Positions 26,742-35,352 of a DNA stretch of 64,000 nt are shown in pieces (position 1 is the first letter of the stretch; every line of letters begins with the position of its first letter). This DNA is from Candidatus Flexifilum affinis (GTDB lineage: Bacteria; Chloroflexota; Anaerolineae; Aggregatilineales; Phototrophicaceae), in assembly GCA_016713325.1 (NCBI GenBank), contig JADJPJ010000002.1, positions 806,001-870,000 of the forward strand, in the 5' to 3' direction. The translations under genes were made by a program, and so were the position numbers. A model generated the notes under the pieces. The model was not told the origin of the DNA and made no database searches. It worked only from the letters and a program-made list of their open reading frames with translations.

Positions 26742-27869
26742 ATGCATATTGGACTGAACGCTCATTTGCTGGCCCATCGCGCCGGCTATCGCTCGGCCGG
26801 GATTCACAGCTACATCTCCGGGCTGCTGACGCATCTGCGCGCCGCCGCCCCGGATGCGTGGCGGCTCACCGCCTTTGTGGGCGCGGCCAATCCCGCCGAG
26901 TTTCCAGGCCTCGCGATGCGGCGTTCGCGCATCGACACCGAGACGCCGATGAAGCGCATTCTGTGGGAGCAGGCCATCCAGCCATTCGCCTGGGGGGACA
27001 TCGACCTGCACCATGCACTGGCGTTTGTCGCGCCGGCGCTGACCCGCTTGCCGGTCGTGGTGACCATGTACGACCTCAGCTTCGTGCACTATCCGGAACG
27101 GCTCTCGGCGTCGCGCCGCCTGTACCTGCGTTGGTTCAGCGCATTGACCTGCCGCCGCGCCCGCCGGGTAATCGCCATTTCGCAGAGCACCGCCCGTGAT
27201 GTCATCAACACGCTCGGTGTCCCCGCCGACCGCGTCGATGTGGCCGTGCCGGGCTACGATTGCGCCGTCTATCGCCCGCTGCCGGCGGATGAGGTGGCCG
27301 CGTTCCGAGCTTCGAAAGGGCTGCCAGATCGTTTCTGGCTGTTCATTGGCACGCTTGAACCCCGCAAAAACCTCGCGACGCTGATTGAGGCCTACGCCGC
27401 GCTCAAGCCGTCCGAGCGCCGGCCCCTGGTGCTGGCGGGTGGTAAAGGGTGGGATTACCAGCCGATCTTCGAGGCAGTGGAGCGACATCAGCTCGGCGAT
27501 AGTATTACGTTTCCGGGGTTCATTCCTTCAGACGAGTTGGCCTTCTGGTACAATTGCGCTGATCTGTTTGTCTACCCCTCCGTGTTCGAGGGATTTGGCC
27601 TTCCGGTCCTCGAAGCGATGGCCTGTGGCACGCCAGTACTTACCTCCGACGCCTCCTCGCTTCCCGAAGTGGTGGGCACAGCCGGATTGTGCCTTGCGCC
27701 GCATGAACCACCGGCCTGGACAGAGGCGCTTCGGCGCAGTGGGCAGGACCCGGACTGGCTGAAAGATGCGCGAGAGCGCGGTTTGGAACGCGCGCGGCAG
27801 TTCTCCTGGCGGGAAACGGCAGCGCGCACAGTAGAGTCGTATAGAAAAGCGATGAATAACCCGCCATGA
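26742..27869 (+). CDS. GT4-family glycosyltransferase
   Basis: Cytoplasmic retaining glycosyltransferase of 375 aa, GT-B fold. The ATG at 26742 (MHIGLNAHLL) is preferred to an upstream GTG/ATG because the family's first beta strand begins here. N-domain: GYRSAGIHSYISGLL (acceptor loop). C-domain: IGTLEPRKNLATLIEAY (donor phosphate contact) and the E-x7-E motif in FEGFGLPVLEAMACGTPVL. TATAGT lies only a few bases upstream, so the transcript may be nearly leaderless. It overlaps the next gene by four bases (ATGA) and probably adds a sugar to the lipid-linked unit begun by that transferase. Confidence 0.92.
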   Translation: MHIGLNAHLLAHRAGYRSAGIHSYISGLLTHLRAAAPDAWRLTAFVGAANPAEFPGLAMRRSRIDTETPMKRILWEQAIQPFAWGDIDLHHALAFVAPALTRLPVVVTMYDLSFVHYPERLSASRRLYLRWFSALTCRRARRVIAISQSTARDVINTLGVPADRVDVAVPGYDCAVYRPLPADEVAAFRASKGLPDRFWLFIGTLEPRKNLATLIEAYAALKPSERRPLVLAGGKGWDYQPIFEAVERHQLGDSITFPGFIPSDELAFWYNCADLFVYPSVFEGFGLPVLEAMACGTPVLTSDASSLPEVVGTAGLCLAPHEPPAWTEALRRSGQDPDWLKDARERGLERARQFSWRETAARTVESYRKAMNNPP

Positions 27870-29350
27870 TTGTTGCAGAAAAAGAGAGCCAACCAACGAC
27901 AACGTCGACGATGCGCGCCGTCCCCCGCGCGGACGTGCAGGAGCCGCCGTGGTTGCAGCCGCTCATCGACGTGCTGCTGGCGCTGGCCTCCTTTGTCCTT
28001 GGCTACCTGATCCGATACGAACTGCAAATATTGCGTCCGGTGTTCGAACTCAACCGGGCGCCGTTCGAGCCCTACCTGCCTTACGCGCTGTTCTTCGCCG
28101 TCTGGCTGCATTTCAGCTACCGCAGCGGCGGCCTTTACCGACCGGCGCGCGGCCGATCGTTCTTCGATGAGCTGGCGGTCATCGTCAACGGCGTCACCGG
28201 CGCGACGGTGATCCTGCTGGCCATCAGCTTCGTTCTCCAACCGACGGTCTTCAGTCGTCTGATGTTCCTTTATGTGGCGGCGGCGTCGATCGTGCTGCTG
28301 GCCATCGCTCGCATCGTGCGGCGGACCATCCTGGCCCGGCTGCGGGCGCAGGGGATTGGCGTGCTGCGCGTCTTGGTCGTGGGCAGCGGCGACGTGGGGC
28401 GAGCTGTGCTGCGCACGCTGATTGCCCGCAAGGAGCACGGCTACATGCCGATTGGTTATCTGGACGAGGATGCGCAGTCGGCCAGCGTCGATCTGGGCCG
28501 GGTGAAGGGCTTAGGGGGCTTAGGCAACCTCGAAGCGGTTTTGGCCGAACACCAGGTCAATTACGTGGTGGTCACGCTGCCCTGGAGCAATCACGACCGG
28601 ATCATCGACCTGATCGAGCGCTGCCGGCGCGCCAATGTCGACGTAAGCGTGGTGCCCGACCTCTTCCAGCTCAACCTGCGCCAGCTCCGCATCGAAAACC
28701 TCGACGGCGTGCCGCTGCTCCGTGTCGAAGGCCCTGTGTCGCTTCAGGCGGGTCAGCGGCTGCTCAAGCGCCTGCTCGATCTGGGGATTATCATCGTGAC
28801 GGCGCCGGTCATCCTGCTGGTCTGCACGATGGTGGCGATCGCCATCCGGCTGGAAGGGGCAGGGCCGATCTTCTACTCGCAGCTGCGGGTGGGGGAGAAC
28901 GGCCGCCGCTTCAAGATGATCAAGTTCCGCAGCATGGTGCCGGACGCCGATCGCTTGCGTGGCGACCTGATCAAGGAACACGGCCTCGACCCGCGGCATG
29001 CCAAGATCAAGGACGATCCCCGCATGACCCGCGTGGGCCGCTTCATCCGCCGCATGAGCCTGGACGAACTGCCCAACGCCATCAACGTCCTGCTGGGGCA
29101 GATGAGCGTGGTCGGGCCGCGTCCGCCGACGCCCGACGAGGTGCTGCTGTACGCATCCTGGCACACTCAGCGCCTTCAGGTCAAACCCGGCATCACCGGA
29201 TTGTGGCAGGTGAGCGGCCGCAGCGAAGTGCCCTTCGACGAGATGTGCCTGCTTGACATCTACTACATCGAAAACTGGTCGCTTCGGCTCGATATGCAGA
29301 TCGTGCTGATGACCATACCTCGCGTGCTGCTGCGCAAGGGCGCGTACTAG
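27866..29350 (+). CDS. Polyprenyl-phosphate sugar phosphotransferase (exopolysaccharide initiation)
   Basis: Initiating glycosyl-1-phosphate transferase (494 aa) of the WbaP/CpsE type. It loads the first sugar-phosphate on undecaprenyl phosphate. About four N-terminal helices are followed by a CoA-binding-like Rossmann domain (LVVGSGDVGRAVLRTL), one more helix (IIIVTAPVILLVCTMVAIAI) and the bacterial sugar transferase domain. Its motifs are KMIKFRSM, DDPRMTRVGRFIRRMSLDEL, GQMSVVGPRP and KPGITGLWQVSGRS. It is coupled to the upstream GT4 gene, a minimal capsule or exopolysaccharide unit without visible Wzx/Wzy or Wzc genes here. Confidence 0.93.
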   Translation: MIVAEKESQPTTTSTMRAVPRADVQEPPWLQPLIDVLLALASFVLGYLIRYELQILRPVFELNRAPFEPYLPYALFFAVWLHFSYRSGGLYRPARGRSFFDELAVIVNGVTGATVILLAISFVLQPTVFSRLMFLYVAAASIVLLAIARIVRRTILARLRAQGIGVLRVLVVGSGDVGRAVLRTLIARKEHGYMPIGYLDEDAQSASVDLGRVKGLGGLGNLEAVLAEHQVNYVVVTLPWSNHDRIIDLIERCRRANVDVSVVPDLFQLNLRQLRIENLDGVPLLRVEGPVSLQAGQRLLKRLLDLGIIIVTAPVILLVCTMVAIAIRLEGAGPIFYSQLRVGENGRRFKMIKFRSMVPDADRLRGDLIKEHGLDPRHAKIKDDPRMTRVGRFIRRMSLDELPNAINVLLGQMSVVGPRPPTPDEVLLYASWHTQRLQVKPGITGLWQVSGRSEVPFDEMCLLDIYYIENWSLRLDMQIVLMTIPRVLLRKGAY

Positions 29351-29368
29351 CTGGCAGGTCACTGACCG

Positions 29369-30214
29369 CTACTTCTCCCAATGCCCGTTAACCGGGTTGA
29401 AGCGCCAGCCGGCCGGCGTGTCCGGGTTGCACGATGCCGGATAGACCGGCTCATCGCTCGGCGCGAAGACGATCTCCACCGGCTTGCCGGTCACCAGCCG
29501 AATGAAGTTGCCCAGGACCAGCCGGGTTTCCTGCTCGGCGCGCGTCAGAATGCCCCCCTCGATCGCATCATCTCGGAAGTCAACCAGCGACTCGTAATTG
29601 GCCAGCAGCCGCGCCTCATCCCAGTCCACGTTACAGGTGGTCACGGATCGGTCGTACTGGCGGATGTAGTCGACCCGGCAGGAGGTGAGCTGCGGCGCGG
29701 GCACGATCAGCATATAGCGGTCGTTTTCTTCGTCGTAAGCCAGGTCGGTCTCTTTGATCAGCGTCAGATCGATGCCGGCCTCGACCGTTCCCTGAACGAC
29801 GTGGTTGGCCCTGAACCCGCAGGCGTTGAGCACCCCCTGGCCGATGCCAACGGACACATCGGCTTTGGCGAGCTGCGCGCTGATGCTGACGAGCTGGCCG
29901 AGCGGCTGGATGCCCTGGACGATCGTCGTTGTGCTGGCCACTTCTGCCACCGCCGGCGCTGGCGCCCCTGCGCCAAGGGCCGTGCCGATGCCGCTGATCA
30001 GCGTGCCGAACGAGGTGACGCCGATGACCGTCAGCACGGTTGGCACCAGCAGGATGATGGCAATGCAGCCGATGGCGCCGCCGATGCCCCACAGGCAGCC
30101 GGATCGACGCCGGGCGGGTTCTTCGCCGCTGATGGGCGAGTCGAGCGGCAGGAGGGGCTGACGCGAATCTGAAACAGGTTCCAGGGAAGTTTCCTGGTTT
30201 GTTGGCTGGGTCAC
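29369..30214 (-). CDS. DUF4230-like membrane-anchored protein
   Basis: Protein of about 281 aa starting at GTG 30214 (AGG seven bases upstream). An upstream ATG at 30316 would place the N-terminus in a repeat region and is less likely. After a Pro-rich cytoplasmic segment there is one transmembrane helix (GCIAIILLVPTVLTVIGV). The following extracytoplasmic domain resembles DUF4230: STTIVQGIQPLGQLVSISAQ, VQGTVEAGIDLTLI and MLIVPAPQLTSCRVD. Function of the family is not established. It converges with the sugar transferase 18 bases away, without a clear terminator between them. Confidence 0.72.
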   Translation of the reverse strand: MTQPTNQETSLEPVSDSRQPLLPLDSPISGEEPARRRSGCLWGIGGAIGCIAIILLVPTVLTVIGVTSFGTLISGIGTALGAGAPAPAVAEVASTTTIVQGIQPLGQLVSISAQLAKADVSVGIGQGVLNACGFRANHVVQGTVEAGIDLTLIKETDLAYDEENDRYMLIVPAPQLTSCRVDYIRQYDRSVTTCNVDWDEARLLANYESLVDFRDDAIEGGILTRAEQETRLVLGNFIRLVTGKPVEIVFAPSDEPVYPASCNPDTPAGWRFNPVNGHWEK

Positions 30215-30325
30215 ATGTCTACCTATAATCTGAACAGCACATTCCGTTAATGTGTCTATTTTACGCAAAGATGGCGGCGAACGTTGCTCCCAGTGTTGGG
30301 GGGAATGGGGGTGCATTCGAAAATG

Positions 30326-30390
30326 AGTGCGGCGGGTTCACCCCTACGAACCGCATCGGGTGTAGGGGACGACCCGTGTGTCGTCCCGCA
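30326..30390. repeat. Dispersed palindromic repeat-like element
   Basis: The stretch holds GGGACGAC (30366-30373), CCGTGT, GTCGTCCC (30380-30387), set in GTAGGGGACGACCCGTG, a sequence style typical of intergenic dispersed repeats in Chloroflexi and cyanobacteria. The small open frames across it are not coding. Confidence 0.5.
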
Positions 30391-30451
30391 GGAACGCAGC
30401 ATCTGCCCCTGATTCCGAATACACCCGTTTCCTGATCACGTCGTGGTCACG

Positions 30452-30482
30452 TTGTGATCGCGCGGGGAAAACGTGGTACAAT
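30452..30482 (+). promoter_or_regulatory. Promoter of tRNA-Arg
   Basis: TTGTGA (30452-30457), 19-base spacer, TACAAT (30477-30482), twelve bases before the tRNA. The -35 region overlaps a nested palindrome (30434-30459) with GATCACG, GGTCACG and GTGATC that could bind a regulator. Confidence 0.45.
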
Positions 30483-30493
30483 TCGCGCAAAAT

Positions 30494-30568
30494 GCCCCTG
30501 TAGCTCAGTGGATAGAGCGGCGGACTCCTAAGCCGTGCGCACAGGTTCGATTCCTGTCAGGGGCACCA
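30494..30568 (+). tRNA. tRNA-Arg (anticodon CCT)
   Basis: Complete cloverleaf of 75 bases with encoded CCA. Acceptor GCCCCTG pairs with CAGGGGC, the D-stem is GCTC/GAGC, and the T-arm is ACAGG-TTCGATT-CCTGT. The anticodon loop CTCCTAA has T33 and anticodon CCT, which reads AGG. The 31-39 pair is A-G, the only mismatch. A TACAAT box lies twelve bases upstream. Confidence 0.95.
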
Positions 30569-30701
30569 CACCCCCAGTGTATTCGCCCAACCAGAACGTT
30601 CCCCTCTCGCTGAGTCATTCGTGAAAATCCGCGCAAAGCCCGATTCGCGGGTGTACAATAACCCCTAGCAGCATATTGCCGTTTCCAAAACGGACCAGTC
30701 T

Positions 30702-30935
30702 ATGAACGTAATTCCCATAGTGGCGCATGGAGCGCTCGGCGTGTTCGACGAACTGCTTCTGCTCGGCGTGGCAGCAGCCTTCGTCATCATTATGGTCGTG
30801 AGCTGGCTGCGCACGCGCAATCAGCCCGACACGCTGACCGACGATCCACTGCAGACTGACATTGAACTCCCATTGGGCGAAAGAAAAACAGCGTACGACC
30901 GTGACGACTCACCGGATCGCTTCAAACTGGATTAG
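30702..30935 (+). CDS. Small single-pass membrane protein
   Basis: A 77-aa protein with one N-terminal transmembrane helix (ELLLLGVAAAFVIIMVVSWL, about 17-36) and a charged cytoplasmic tail. No known domain was recognised. It starts at the first ATG after a TACAAT box at 30654-30659, and its 3' end overlaps the 5' end of the CopC-CopD gene in another frame, suggesting translational coupling. It could be a small accessory subunit of that membrane protein; this is inference from position only. Confidence 0.65.
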   Translation: MNVIPIVAHGALGVFDELLLLGVAAAFVIIMVVSWLRTRNQPDTLTDDPLQTDIELPLGERKTAYDRDDSPDRFKLD

Positions 30936-33144
30936 TCGACCGCCTGGACGACCCTTCCTCGTTGGGGTGGTGATCGCCCTGCTGCTTCTCCTGTCGATGA
31001 CGGCGCGGCCCGCTGCCGCGCACGGCTATTTGATTCGCGCCATTCCCGCCGACCGAACGGCTCTGGAGCGAAGCCCCACACGCGTGCAGTTCTGGTTCAG
31101 CGAAGACCTGGAGCCGCAGTTCAGCACCGTGACGGTGCGCGATCAGGCGGGGCAGGTGGTGGCCCAGGGCGGCGTCGACCCGGACGACCGCACGCTGCTG
31201 GAGGCTCGCCTGCCTTCCGGTCTGCCGGAGGGCGCCTACGTCAGCGAGCTGCGCCTGGCCTTTGCCAGCGATGGCCACGTCATCGTCGAGACGCGTGTCT
31301 TTTTCGTCGGCGAGGCGGTAGGTGGGCTGGCCGGCTCGACCGGCGATGGCGGGGCGGTGCCGCTGGAAGTGGTCTGGCGGGCGCTGTTGCTGGCCTCCAC
31401 CCTCACGCTCTTTGGCGCTTTCGCCCTCTACAGTCTTGTGCTGGCTCCGGCCTGGGGCAGCGCCGACTATCGCGCTGGCCGGCTGCCACCGCGCGTCATG
31501 TCGCGCCTCGACGTGATCGTCTTCGCGGCGCTGGGCGTGGCGCTGGCCGCCAATCTCCTGGCGCTCCTTCAGCAGTCCATGGTCTTCTTCGGCGCCGACC
31601 TTGGCCGCGTGCTGGGAGAGGGCCTGTGGAACGTCGTCCGCATCGGGACGCGCTTCGGCGACACCTGGAACGTGCGCACGCTGCCGATCGTCGTGATAGC
31701 GCTGATCCACGGCGCGCGCGTGTGGGTTCGCAAGACCCAACCGGAACTGGTGCGCCCCGGCTACTCCGCCAACGTCTGGTCCGCCGCGCTGCTCCTGGGC
31801 ACGTGGAGCGTCGCCAGCCATGCGGTCGGTTCACAGGTGCTGCCCTGGGTCGCGCTGTTCAGCGATTGGCTGCACGGGCTGGCGGTCGGGCTGTGGGCCG
31901 GTGGGCTGGTTGCGCTGACCTTCGTGCTGCCGGTCGCTCTGGCGCCCTACTGCGGCGACGATCGGCGGCTGGCGCTGCTGGCGGCGCTGCGGCGATTCTC
32001 GCGCGTGGCCATGATCGGGCTGGTTCTGGTGGTCGCCACGGGTGTGTACAATGCGCTGAACTGGTTTGCCACCCCGTCGGATGTGGCTTCGCCCTACGGC
32101 ACGTCACTACTGCTCAAGCTGGCACTTGCCGCCGTCCTGGCCGGCATTGGTGCGGCGCATCATGCGGCGCTGCGGCCAGAGCGTTATGAGCGTTGGCGGG
32201 CACTGTGGAACCGCGCCGGGCGCTTTCTGCCGACGCTGCGCCTGGAGTCGGTCGTCGCGATCGGGGTCATCGCCCTGGCCGCGTGGCTGAGCGCTACCCC
32301 GCCGCCGGCTCAGCAGTTCGAGTCGCCCCCGCCGCCCGGAGGCGAAATCACCCTGGATGGCGTGCCGCTGCGCGTGACGGTCACGCCGGGTGGGACAGGC
32401 GTCAACACCTATGATGTGCAGCCGCTCGCGGAACTGTCGGCGGATGAAGGCGAAACCCTGTACGTCCGGCTCGCGAACCCGGACCGCGACGTGCGCGGGT
32501 CGTGGCATGAAGCGGAGGCCGTGGATGGCGGACTCTTCACAGCAGCCGGCGCCGATGTCGATGGGACCGGCCGATGGTGGGTGCTGGTGGCCCGTGGTGA
32601 CTCCCAGGCCGTGCTGCCCATCGAAGTAACCGCCGACGCCGAACTGCTGCGCACCCGCGAACCGAGTCTGCTGCACCTGGTCGCGCTGGCCGGCGTGATT
32701 GGGGCCGGGCTGTTCGCGCTCTCATCGCCCCTGGGGCGGCTCTACCGCCGGCTCGATCTCAGCCCTCAGGCAGTGACGGCTGCCGTTGGCGCGATTCTGG
32801 CCGGCGTGGTCATCTCGGTCGTCGGATTGATCGCTGCCGCCAACAGTTATGCCGAACAGGAACTGCTGCTGAACCCGCCGCCGACCATTGTGAACAGCCA
32901 GCCGCCGGACGCCGAGTCGCTGGCCAGCGGCCGGGTGGCTTTCGAAACCCAATGCGCGGGTTGGGGCGGCACGCGCGACTTTGACGAGCTGATCGAGCGG
33001 CTGCCGCGCACCCGCGACGAAGCCGTCTACCACGCCGTGGTTGACGAAGGGTGGTGGGATCTGCCGCCGTGCGCCGCGACGCTGGACGAGGTCGCGCGCT
33101 GGGATCTGGTGAATTACATACGATCGCTGGAACCGAAAGGGTAA
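30901..33144 (+). CDS. CopC-CopD fusion copper transport protein with cytochrome-like tail
   Basis: Membrane protein of about 747 aa. The start is uncertain: GTG 30901 is used here, TTG 30862 is also in frame. A signal/anchor helix ends at TARPAAAHGYLIR, so the mature CopC domain starts near the His used for copper binding. A second His is in SDGHVIVETRVFF. Eight or nine CopD helices follow (about 150-470), then an extracytoplasmic region, another helix pair, and a C-terminal segment resembling cytochrome c but lacking CxxCH (QCAGWGG instead). CopC-CopD proteins move copper across the membrane. It is followed after three bases by a membrane protein gene. Confidence 0.85.
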   Translation: MTTHRIASNWISRPPGRPFLVGVVIALLLLLSMTARPAAAHGYLIRAIPADRTALERSPTRVQFWFSEDLEPQFSTVTVRDQAGQVVAQGGVDPDDRTLLEARLPSGLPEGAYVSELRLAFASDGHVIVETRVFFVGEAVGGLAGSTGDGGAVPLEVVWRALLLASTLTLFGAFALYSLVLAPAWGSADYRAGRLPPRVMSRLDVIVFAALGVALAANLLALLQQSMVFFGADLGRVLGEGLWNVVRIGTRFGDTWNVRTLPIVVIALIHGARVWVRKTQPELVRPGYSANVWSAALLLGTWSVASHAVGSQVLPWVALFSDWLHGLAVGLWAGGLVALTFVLPVALAPYCGDDRRLALLAALRRFSRVAMIGLVLVVATGVYNALNWFATPSDVASPYGTSLLLKLALAAVLAGIGAAHHAALRPERYERWRALWNRAGRFLPTLRLESVVAIGVIALAAWLSATPPPAQQFESPPPPGGEITLDGVPLRVTVTPGGTGVNTYDVQPLAELSADEGETLYVRLANPDRDVRGSWHEAEAVDGGLFTAAGADVDGTGRWWVLVARGDSQAVLPIEVTADAELLRTREPSLLHLVALAGVIGAGLFALSSPLGRLYRRLDLSPQAVTAAVGAILAGVVISVVGLIAAANSYAEQELLLNPPPTIVNSQPPDAESLASGRVAFETQCAGWGGTRDFDELIERLPRTRDEAVYHAVVDEGWWDLPPCAATLDEVARWDLVNYIRSLEPKG

Positions 33145-33147
33145 AAC

Positions 33148-33843
33148 ATGATTCGTATCATCTCGAGCGCGGCCAATGCCGCGCGTGCGAATGAGGTGAT
33201 GGCCGATCTCAAGCAGGTCGGGATTTCGGCGGAAGCAGGCGCGCCCGCTCGTGGTGACGTCCTCGTGGCTGTGCTGAGCAGCGCAGATGCGGAGAAACTT
33301 CCGGGAGCGGCAATTGATGCGCTCGACATGGGGCTGCATCTGCTGATCGTGAAGCTGGAGCCGTTTGAACTGCCCAAGCTGATCGATCATGTGCCGTCGG
33401 TCGACATCGCAGCTCCCGACTACCGTCAGCAGCTCGCCGCGCACATCGCAGACCTGTCCTCCGGGAATGCGCCGTATGCCATGCGCGTGCGTACGCCGAA
33501 GGTCAAGCAGTCCAATCGATCGACCGGCATTCTCGTCGGCTCTCTGGCGCTGATCATGTTCATCATCGGGCTGATCGGCGTGGGCGTCTTCGGTTTGCAG
33601 GCGCCGCGAGAAGAGTATGATGACATCGACACGCAGGTGGCCCTGACCCGCGACTATCTGGCCGGGCCGGAGCTTCAATACTTCTCGACCTGGCTGCCGC
33701 GCAGCACTGAAGACGCGGCCAACTACGAAGCGACTCTCCAGCAGCTTCCGACGGCCTACCGCCCGCTCATGGGCCTGACGGTCACGGCCTATGCCCTGGG
33801 CACGCCGCTGCCGCCGATCACCACGCCGGTTCCGGAAGGTTAA
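33148..33843 (+). CDS. Membrane protein with N-terminal TIR-like cytoplasmic domain
   Basis: Protein of 231 aa. Residues 1-115 form an alternating beta/alpha domain (MIRIISSAANAARANEVMAD, then DVLVAVLSSADAEKLP, then GLHLLIVKLEP) that resembles TIR-like folds; the usual catalytic Glu is not evident. One transmembrane helix (ILVGSLALIMFIIGLIGVGVF, about 128-148) is followed by an 80-residue extracytoplasmic tail. It lies three bases after the CopC-CopD gene and five before the flavoprotein. No established function; the TIR-like resemblance is by eye and weak. Confidence 0.6.
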   Translation: MIRIISSAANAARANEVMADLKQVGISAEAGAPARGDVLVAVLSSADAEKLPGAAIDALDMGLHLLIVKLEPFELPKLIDHVPSVDIAAPDYRQQLAAHIADLSSGNAPYAMRVRTPKVKQSNRSTGILVGSLALIMFIIGLIGVGVFGLQAPREEYDDIDTQVALTRDYLAGPELQYFSTWLPRSTEDAANYEATLQQLPTAYRPLMGLTVTAYALGTPLPPITTPVPEG

Positions 33844-33848
33844 GGCGG

Positions 33849-35039
33849 GTGGGTGCTTTCGCGGCGGACGAGCCGTCCGTCCTCGTCATTGGGGCTGGTC
33901 CGGCCGGGATCAGCACGGCCTACTATCTGGAACGCGCCGGCATCCCGTACCGTGTGCTGGATCGGGATCTGACTCCCGCGTCGACCTGGGCCAACCTCTA
34001 CGAGTCGCTGCGACTGAATACCGCGGGTTTCGTCTCTCACCTGCCCGGTCGGCGGCTGCCGCTGCGCTACGGCATTTATCCCAGCGGCCGGCAGTACTAC
34101 GCCTACCTGAGCGCGTACTTGCGCGATCACTGTTTCGCCATCGATCTGGGTGTGGATGTGAAACGCGTCGCGCCGACCGATTCTGGGACGGGATGGCAGG
34201 TCGAGACGTCTGCGGGTGCGCAGGCAGTGCCGGCGGTGGTCATCGCCACCGGACGCTTCTGCAACCCGTATCTGCCGGAGATCCCCGGGCGAGCAAGCTT
34301 TCGCGGGCAGTTCCTGCATGCCAGTGCCTATCGCCGCCCGGAAGACTTTGCCGGAAAGCACGTGCTGGTTGTGGGAAGCGGCCCCAGCGGCGGCGACATC
34401 GCCGTCGACCTGGCCCGCTCGGCGGCCACGCCGGTGCGACTCGCCATCCGCAGCGATCTGGTGATCGCGCGCTCCTACCCCTATGGACTTCCCACGACGG
34501 CTTGGGTGCTGCTCGCCGAACTGCTGCCGAAGCGCTGGCGCAAGGGCTTTCTGAACCGCGTCAGCTACCAGACCTATCCCGGCCAGGAACACCTCGGCCT
34601 GCCGCTGGCTCCGAATCGCGACGATCGCTCCGGAACCTCTGCGCCCGTCCGCGGACCAGAGCTGATCCGCGAGGTCAAGGCCGGCCGCATCCGCCCGGTT
34701 GCGGGCCTGGCAAGGCTGAATGAGACGTCGGCGGTGCTCATGGACGGGTCGGAAATGCCCGCCGATGCCGTCATCCTCTGCACCGGCTACCGACCGGCCA
34801 TCGATTATCTGGACGTGCCCTACGAGACGGATGCTGACGGTTGGATGGTGCGCCGCTCGGAGGATAGTCAACAGGTGAAGGACTATCCGGGGCTATATCT
34901 GGTCGGGCGCTTCTACCGGGGGCTGGGACCGCTGCACAACATCCGCCGCGAGGCGCGCATCGCCGTCGACGAGATCTCATCTTACCTGGCTGAACGTGCA
35001 GGCTCTGTCAGCCCGATAGATATCATCGAAGGTCGTTGA
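33849..35039 (+). CDS. FAD/NAD(P)H-dependent flavin-containing monooxygenase-like protein
   Basis: Cytoplasmic flavoprotein (396 aa) starting at GTG. An FAD Rossmann motif VLVIGAGPAGISTAYYLERA is at 11-30, a second NAD(P) motif VLVVGSGPSGGDIAVDLA near 175, and the late ATG-like strand VILCTGYRPAIDYL near 315, the layout of class B monooxygenases (FMO, CzcO-like). CzcO-type proteins are often annotated near metal resistance genes, which fits the copper gene upstream, but the substrate is unknown. The gene ends within a TTGACA box that could drive transcription into the following intergenic region. Confidence 0.88.
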   Translation: MGAFAADEPSVLVIGAGPAGISTAYYLERAGIPYRVLDRDLTPASTWANLYESLRLNTAGFVSHLPGRRLPLRYGIYPSGRQYYAYLSAYLRDHCFAIDLGVDVKRVAPTDSGTGWQVETSAGAQAVPAVVIATGRFCNPYLPEIPGRASFRGQFLHASAYRRPEDFAGKHVLVVGSGPSGGDIAVDLARSAATPVRLAIRSDLVIARSYPYGLPTTAWVLLAELLPKRWRKGFLNRVSYQTYPGQEHLGLPLAPNRDDRSGTSAPVRGPELIREVKAGRIRPVAGLARLNETSAVLMDGSEMPADAVILCTGYRPAIDYLDVPYETDADGWMVRRSEDSQQVKDYPGLYLVGRFYRGLGPLHNIRREARIAVDEISSYLAERAGSVSPIDIIEGR

Positions 35040-35064
35040 CAAATTTCCGGGACCTGATTATCCT
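35036..35064 (+). promoter_or_regulatory. Strong sigma-70-type promoter
   Basis: TTGACA (35036-35041), 17-base spacer, TATCCT (35059-35064). It begins inside the stop codon of the flavoprotein and faces a 290-base region without a convincing gene, then the GNAT pair. Confidence 0.55.
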
Positions 35065-35352
35065 GAAGAAGGAGAGCAAGAGTAGAACCAGAAACGCCAT
35101 CGCGGCGTTCATACTCCTCCACATCACAGGTGTTTTATGTTTACCCCTAGCGTCGGCGCGACGCAAAACCGGTTCGACGACTACGCGCCAACCTGACTGA
35201 CCCGCCCGGGAAGGGCTGTCATCCCCACACGTCCCACCCAATTTGGTGATTTCACGGCCTATGCGTCTTGTCAGCGCGATAGGCAGTGTTCGATTCACAA
35301 TGTCTCGCATCGAGACGCTTTTCTGATTCCCGAGTATGGAGTAGCCAATGTC
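35065..35352 (+). other. Intergenic region, possible small RNA or long leader
   Basis: No open frame with a ribosome site was found here. The region contains the stem AACGCC-ATC-GCGGCGTT near 35090 and a terminator-like stem GTCTCG (35302-35307), CAT, CGAGAC (35311-35316), followed by GCTTTTCTG. With the upstream promoter this could define a transcript of about 250 bases, or a 5' leader of the GNAT gene. Confidence 0.35.

Noticed and set aside
30250..30435. Open frame of 61 codons before tRNA-Arg
   Set aside because: Runs through a palindromic repeat; no ribosome site.
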